Assembly: GCA_963728785.1 (NCBI GenBank)
Contig: CAVSKV010000002.1
Span: 1,054,001 to 1,118,000, forward strand
Reading direction: 5' to 3'
DNA from: JAGWRI01 sp963728785
GTDB taxonomy: Bacteria; Gemmatimonadota; Gemmatimonadetes; Gemmatimonadales; Gemmatimonadaceae
DNA: 64,000 nt
Shown: positions 59,607-64,000 of the stretch, piece after piece
Layout of the letters: the number at the start of each line of letters is the position of its first letter
Numbering within the stretch: the stretch's first letter is position 1
Notes under the pieces: generated by a model
The model's database searches: none
Seen by the model: the letters and a program-made list of their open reading frames with translations, nothing else
Told to the model about the DNA's origin: nothing
Position numbers and translations under genes: made by a program

Positions 59607-62600
59607 ATGAAAACCGCCCTCTGCATCGCCTTGCTGGCCCTCGCGGCCGCATTCTCCACCGCATCCGCCCAGGGCGGATCGGTGGACATCATCCGTGGCC
59701 GCGTAACCGGGCCCGACGGCAAACCGGTGGCCAACGCCACGGTGAGCGTGCAGTCGTTGACCGACGAGACGACGCGGACGTCGCACACCGGCGATGACGG
59801 CCGGTTCACCGTGCTGTTCGCCGGCGGTGACGGCGACTATATGGTGACCTTCACGGCGCTCGGCATGGTGCCGCTCAGCTTCGAGGTCCAGAAGACCAAC
59901 GACGACGATGCCGTCATCCTCGCTAACGGGAAGATGGAACGGGCGCCCACGCAGCTCGAAGCGGTGCACGTGACCGCGCGGGCGCGACCGACGGTGGAGG
60001 ACGCGAACCGGCCGGACATCGGCGGTGTGGAACAGCAGATGAGCTCGCAGGGCATCCCGGTCGGGGCGCTGGGCGACCTGTCGCAGATGGCCGCCTTCCT
60101 GCCTGGTGTGACGGCGATGGCGAACGCCGACGGCACGATGGGCTTCTCCGTGCTCGGCCTGGGCTCCGACCAGAACAACATCAGCCTCAACGGCCTGACG
60201 TTCGGCGGCACGCTGCCGCGCGACGTGCAGGTCAACTCGCGGCTGGCCACGACCACCTTCGATCCGTCGCGCGGCGGGTTCAGCGGCGGCCAGATCTCGG
60301 CGCGGACGTTCAGCGGGTCCAACTACATCAACCGCAACTTCCACGTCACGTTCGACAACCCGGATCTGCAGTGGGCCAATCCCATCTCGCAGGCCCTGGG
60401 GCAGCAGTACAACGACGTCATCGGCAGCGGCTCGATGAGCGGGCCGATCATCTGGAACAAGCTGTTCTACAACACCTCGTTCCAGTTCGGCCGCCAGAGC
60501 AGCAACCTGCAGAGCCTGCTCAATACCGACGAGTCGGGCCTGCAGAGCGTGGGCATCTCGCAAGACTCGGTGAATCAGCTGCTGACCTTCATGCAGCAGG
60601 CGGGTATACCGGCCACGGTCAGCGGCGTGCCGACGGTCAAGCTGAACAATTCCGCCGGCCTGTTCGCGCAGATGAGCTTCTCGCCTTCGGGCACCGACAC
60701 GTGGGGCATGTTGTTCAACGGCTCGTGGAGCCAGTCGGGGGCTGCTTCGATCGGCACCTCATCCGTCCCGGCGCGCGGCGGGCAGTCGACGCGCAGCCAG
60801 GGCACGCTGCAGTTCACGCACGCCGGCTACTTCGGGTACGGCTTCCTGGACGAGACGAGCGTCTCGTTGGCCGCCACGGCGTCGGACGCCACGGCCTATC
60901 TGCTGCTCCCGGCCGCGAACGTGCTCGTGACCTCCGACTTCCCCAACAGCACGTCGGGCGTCTCGACGCTGCAGTTCGGCGGCAACTCCAGCTATCCGCA
61001 GAGTTCCACCAACTACTCATGGGAGTTCTCCAACGCGACGTCGTGGTTCAGCGACGACAACACGCACCGGCTCAAGCTCACGGAGGACATCCAACTGAGC
61101 CGGTATATCCAGAACCAGAATGCGAACTCGCGCGGCACGTTCACGTTCAACTCGCTGGCCGATCTCGAAGCGGGCATCCCGTCGTCGTTCACTCGCCGGC
61201 TCGAGCCGGCCTATAAGAGCGGCGACGTCGCCACCTACGCCGTTTCGCTCGGGGATGCCTGGCGGCCGACGAATACGTTGCAGGTCCAGTACGGGTTTCG
61301 CGCCGAGGGCAGCGAATTCAGCACCACGCCCACGTACAACGCGCTCGTCGACAGCATCTACGGCCTGCGCAACACGGTCGTGCCCAACGACATCACGGTC
61401 AGTCCGCGTCTCGGCTTCAGCTGGCAGGTGGGCTCGCTGCCGCAGATCGAGGGGTTCCGCGGGGCGTTCCACCCGCCGATGTACGTGATCACGGGCGGCG
61501 TGGGCGAGTTCCGCAACAACCCGACGGCGACGCTCATCGCCAACGCCGTTGACGAGACGGGCCTGCCCAGCGCCGCACAGCAGATCACCTGCGTGGGGGC
61601 AGCTGTCCCCACGCCTAACTGGGCCTCCTACGCGCAGAACCAGGCCAACATCCCGACCACGTGCGCCGGCGGCTCCACGGGCGTGTTCTCCAACTCCGCG
61701 CCCAACGTCGCCCTATTCAGTCCCGACTACAAGACCCAGCGCAGCTGGCGCGGCAATATCGGCATCCGCGGGCTGCTCACCTCGCTGTTCACGGGCAACC
61801 TGACCTACACGTATTCCATCAACGACGACCAGCACGGCTCGATCAACGCGAACTTCGCCGACACGCCGCAGTTCACGTTGGCCGACGAGGATAACCGGCC
61901 GGTGTATGTGCCGGCGTCCGCCATCGTGCCTTCCACCGGCGCCATCGCGAGCGGCGCGAATGCCGTATCCTCGGATTTTTCGCAGCTCACCGAGGCCGTG
62001 TCCGACCTGCGGTCCTATACGCAGGAACTCCAGTTCGGCGTCTCGCCGCGCGCATTCAATTCCGTGTTCAACTGGAGCATGACGTACGTTTATCGCGACA
62101 CGAAGCAACTCGCGCGCGGGTTTGGCGACTACACGGCCGGCGACCCGCTGGCGCTCTTCTGGGGCAACACGGGGCCGCAGCACCAGTTCAACCTGAACAC
62201 CACGGTCACCATCGGCGGTGCCGTGAATCTGTCGACGTTCGTGCGCCTCAGCTCCGGCAACCGGTTCACGCCGAGCGTGTCGGGCGACATCAACGGCGAC
62301 GGATCGTCCAACGACCGCGCCTTCGTGTTCAATCCGGCCACCGTGACCGACACCGCCCTGCGCAATGGCATGCAGGGGCTGCTCAACAGCCTGTCCGGCA
62401 GCACCCGGCAGTGCCTCGTGGCCCAGCTCGGCGAAATCGCGGGCCGCAACAGCTGCGCCGGCCCATGGGCGCTGCAGATGAGCGCCCTCAACATCAGTCT
62501 CGTCTCGGACCGCGTGGGCCTGCCCTCGCGGATGACGGTGGCCATCGACGTCACCAACCCGCTCACGGGGGTCGATGCGCTGGTGCACGGTGGCAGCAAC

Positions 62601-63368
62601 CTGGCCGGCTGGGGCCAGCAGCCGGTCGTCGATCCCAACCTGCTCTACGTCCGGGGGTTCAACCAGGCGACGAATGAATTCATCTACCAGGTCAATCCGC
62701 GGTTCGGTAATGCGTCGGCGGCGCAGATCGCCACGTGGGCGCCGTTTACGGCCACGCTCGATGTCAAGCTCGCGGTGGGCCCGGACCGGAACATCCAGCA
62801 GCTCGAGCAGTTGCTGCGAGGCGGCGGGCCCGGCGGGCGCGGCGGGTTCGGCGGGCGTGGCGGCGGGCCTGGAGGTGGCCGCGGCGGCGTAGCGGCGGGC
62901 CGGCCCAGCGACGTCCAGATCAAGGCCCGCTACGTGCGCGGGTATCCGAACCCCATGGACCAGATGCTTCGTCAGAAGGACTCGCTCCACCTCAGCGACA
63001 CGCAGACCGACAGCCTCATCCGGATGAATAAGGAATTCACGGCCGCCGTGGATTCGATCTGGACGCCCATCTCCAAGTATCTGGCCGGGCTGCCGGAAGA
63101 GTTCGACCTCGACGAGGCCTACACTCACGTGAGCGCTGGGCAGAACGCGACCATCGACCTGCTCGTCGCGTACGCGCCGCGGGTCAAGGCGTTGCTGACG
63201 CCGGAGCAGTTCCGGCAGCTGCCGACGGTCCTGGCGGCCTTCCTCGATCCGCAGACGCTGCGTGAGATGCGCCCGGGCGCATCGTTCGGATTCGGAGGCG
63301 GCGGGGGCGGTGGTGGGCTCGGCGGCGGGGGTGGGGGTGGAGGGCGCGGCGGCGGGCGGGGGGGATGA
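59607..63368 (+). CDS. Large TonB-receptor-like outer membrane protein with Gly-rich C-terminal extension
   Basis: 1253 residues from ATG 59607, which opens a signal peptide (ALCIALLALAAAFSTASAQ). Residues ~28-110 form a carboxypeptidase-regulatory-like domain (IIRGRVTGPDGKPVANATVSV). After a linker, a plug-like region (about 130-230) and a long barrel-like stretch of alternating polar/aromatic strands run to about 1065, as in TonB-dependent receptors of the oar type. Then come a Gly/Arg-rich linker (~1070-1100), a helical segment (~1110-1220) with LHLSDTQTDSLIRMN and LLTPEQFRQLP, which resembles Spy/LTXXQ repeats, and a poly-Gly/Arg tail. The unusual C-terminal extension follows what should be the last barrel strand. 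Substrate unknown. Confidence 0.78.
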   Translation: MKTALCIALLALAAAFSTASAQGGSVDIIRGRVTGPDGKPVANATVSVQSLTDETTRTSHTGDDGRFTVLFAGGDGDYMVTFTALGMVPLSFEVQKTNDDDAVILANGKMERAPTQLEAVHVTARARPTVEDANRPDIGGVEQQMSSQGIPVGALGDLSQMAAFLPGVTAMANADGTMGFSVLGLGSDQNNISLNGLTFGGTLPRDVQVNSRLATTTFDPSRGGFSGGQISARTFSGSNYINRNFHVTFDNPDLQWANPISQALGQQYNDVIGSGSMSGPIIWNKLFYNTSFQFGRQSSNLQSLLNTDESGLQSVGISQDSVNQLLTFMQQAGIPATVSGVPTVKLNNSAGLFAQMSFSPSGTDTWGMLFNGSWSQSGAASIGTSSVPARGGQSTRSQGTLQFTHAGYFGYGFLDETSVSLAATASDATAYLLLPAANVLVTSDFPNSTSGVSTLQFGGNSSYPQSSTNYSWEFSNATSWFSDDNTHRLKLTEDIQLSRYIQNQNANSRGTFTFNSLADLEAGIPSSFTRRLEPAYKSGDVATYAVSLGDAWRPTNTLQVQYGFRAEGSEFSTTPTYNALVDSIYGLRNTVVPNDITVSPRLGFSWQVGSLPQIEGFRGAFHPPMYVITGGVGEFRNNPTATLIANAVDETGLPSAAQQITCVGAAVPTPNWASYAQNQANIPTTCAGGSTGVFSNSAPNVALFSPDYKTQRSWRGNIGIRGLLTSLFTGNLTYTYSINDDQHGSINANFADTPQFTLADEDNRPVYVPASAIVPSTGAIASGANAVSSDFSQLTEAVSDLRSYTQELQFGVSPRAFNSVFNWSMTYVYRDTKQLARGFGDYTAGDPLALFWGNTGPQHQFNLNTTVTIGGAVNLSTFVRLSSGNRFTPSVSGDINGDGSSNDRAFVFNPATVTDTALRNGMQGLLNSLSGSTRQCLVAQLGEIAGRNSCAGPWALQMSALNISLVSDRVGLPSRMTVAIDVTNPLTGVDALVHGGSNLAGWGQQPVVDPNLLYVRGFNQATNEFIYQVNPRFGNASAAQIATWAPFTATLDVKLAVGPDRNIQQLEQLLRGGGPGGRGGFGGRGGGPGGGRGGVAAGRPSDVQIKARYVRGYPNPMDQMLRQKDSLHLSDTQTDSLIRMNKEFTAAVDSIWTPISKYLAGLPEEFDLDEAYTHVSAGQNATIDLLVAYAPRVKALLTPEQFRQLPTVLAAFLDPQTLREMRPGASFGFGGGGGGGGLGGGGGGGGRGGGRGG

Positions 63369-63430
63369 GCCCACGACCTGTAACCAGCGAACGGCAGGCT
63401 GGGATCCGTCAGCGTCCAGTGGTGAGTTGA

Positions 63431-63499
63431 CAGAAACAGCGCCGGGACGCATCGCGATCGGGGAAGGGTCCCTGACGATGCGTCCCGGTGTCGTTTCTG
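63431..63499. terminator. Long bidirectional terminator hairpin
   Basis: CCGGGACGCATCG at 63442-63454 pairs perfectly with 63476-63488; CAGAAAC at 63431-63437 pairs with GTTTCTG at 63493-63499, with a 4-base internal loop between the two stems. It lies between the convergent TonB-receptor-like gene and the bacilliredoxin gene and would end transcription from both sides. Confidence 0.75.
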
Positions 63500-63568
63500 G
63501 CCACTGGAAACCGATCACTCACAGCTTCCAGCCTGCTGTTGCGAGGCGGCGGGGCGGGGCCCGCCCTT

Positions 63569-63985
63569 TCACCCGCAGTATTCGTCGAACGCCCCCACGA
63601 GATCCTTCGCGATCTCGGTGGCCGGCCGCCCCTCGATCTGCCAGCGCTCGAGCATGAACACCAGCTTGCCGTCCTTGAGCAGTGCGATCTGCGGGGACGA
63701 CGGCGGATAGCCGGTGAAGTAGCTCCGCGCGCGGGCCGTGGCGTCGGCGTCCTGGCCCGCGAATACCGTGGTCAACTGCCCCGGCTTCGCCGCGTGACGA
63801 ATCGCCATCGCGGCCGCCGGACGCGCATTGCGGGCCGAGCAGCCGCACACGGAATTGACCACGACGAGCGTCGTGCCCTTGGCATCCTTGAGCGCACTAT
63901 CCACTTCCTGCGGCGTGCGTAGCTCCCGGAAGCCGATCCCGGTGAGTTCGGCGCGCATCGGCGCCACGAGTTCTTCGGGGTACAT
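63569..63985 (-). CDS. BrxA/BrxB-family bacilliredoxin
   Basis: 138 residues. The YphP/YqiW (DUF1094) fold is shown by MYPEELVAPMRAELTGIGF, the active-site motif VNSVCGCSARNARP with Cys47 and Cys49 (CGC), and FTGYPPSSPQIALLKDGKLVFMLERWQIEGR. In Firmicutes these proteins remove bacillithiol from oxidised proteins. Their presence outside Firmicutes is common in organisms that make bacillithiol-like thiols. The upstream region lies at the edge of the window. Length is normal. Confidence 0.93.
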   Translation of the reverse strand: MYPEELVAPMRAELTGIGFRELRTPQEVDSALKDAKGTTLVVVNSVCGCSARNARPAAAMAIRHAAKPGQLTTVFAGQDADATARARSYFTGYPPSSPQIALLKDGKLVFMLERWQIEGRPATEIAKDLVGAFDEYCG

Positions 63986-64000
63986 GGCCGGGGCGGTGCG

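Noticed and set aside
63290..63368. Sequencing artefact in the poly-G end of the outer-membrane protein gene
   Set aside because: The frame stays open to a stop and Gly/Arg-rich runs also occur earlier in the same protein, so it is likely genuine, though such runs are error-prone.
61713..63518. 601-codon open frame on the minus strand
   Set aside because: Antisense of the large outer-membrane protein; no domain recognised and it crosses the terminator hairpin.

Overview
The window is a 64 kb piece of a GC-rich bacterial chromosome with about 56 genes and no gene-free stretch longer than 300 bases. No rRNA, tRNA, CRISPR array, transposase or integrase was recognised. The gene content points to Gemmatimonadota or a close relative: orphan MacB/FtsX-type permeases of the ADOP family paired with PadR regulators, a DUF2723 membrane protein, a VPS10/BNR secreted protein, a very large TonB-receptor-like protein with Gly/Arg-rich segments, and many GTG starts with GTGA or ATGA overlaps. 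This is inference from gene content; no marker gene is present.

Layout. 1-3.7 kb: a LOG-family nucleotide hydrolase, divergent from an alkaline-phosphatase-superfamily enzyme, a small unknown protein and queG. 3.7-12 kb: an accessory stretch in which the 3' end of queG recurs twice as gene fragments (5898-6143 and 9203-9427). These fragments bracket a Fic/pRiA4b-ORF3 pair, then a PadR-ADOP pair, then a second ADOP permease. 12-25.5 kb: secreted hydrolases and binding proteins (VPS10/BNR protein, amidohydrolase, alpha/beta hydrolase, lipoprotein, DUF1080 protein plus a fragment of a second DUF1080 copy), mixed with two more ADOP permeases, one with its own PadR gene. 25.5-30.4 kb: DUF2723 protein, a TlpA-CcdA thiol-redox pair and a serine peptidase-like hydrolase. 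30.4-36.3 kb: an ECF sigma / anti-sigma / PDZ operon, a beta-lactamase-like hydrolase, a SufT-like protein and RNase D. 36.4-44.4 kb: thioesterase, ICMT-like methyltransferase, 7Fe ferredoxin, a three-subunit molybdenum hydroxylase whose FAD subunit lies apart from the other two, YhbY, M23 lipoprotein, a 57-residue membrane protein, thioredoxin-like protein and an FHA protein. 44.6-50.4 kb: a complete SUF operon (sufB-sufC-sufD-sufU-Rieske-sufS). 50.5-64 kb: methyltransferase, a molybdate/tungstate ABC importer with a shortened binding protein, a NatAB-type ABC exporter, an MFS transporter, an MsbA-type exporter, the large outer-membrane protein and a bacilliredoxin.

How the genes fit together. 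The SUF operon plus the SufT-like protein supply Fe-S clusters for the many Fe-S proteins here (QueG, ferredoxin, molybdenum hydroxylase, Rieske protein). The Mo/W importer would feed the molybdenum hydroxylase. TlpA-CcdA, bacilliredoxin and the thioredoxin-like protein form a thiol-redox theme.

Most unusual features: (1) between the convergent SufT-like and RNase D genes, a symmetric non-coding element of exact 16-bp repeats (34873-35122), in inverted orientation on either side of a perfect 27-bp palindrome; (2) three successive queG 3' ends, which look like scars of repeated cassette insertion at one site; (3) near-perfect palindromes at both PadR promoters, one lying inside the -35/-10 spacer.
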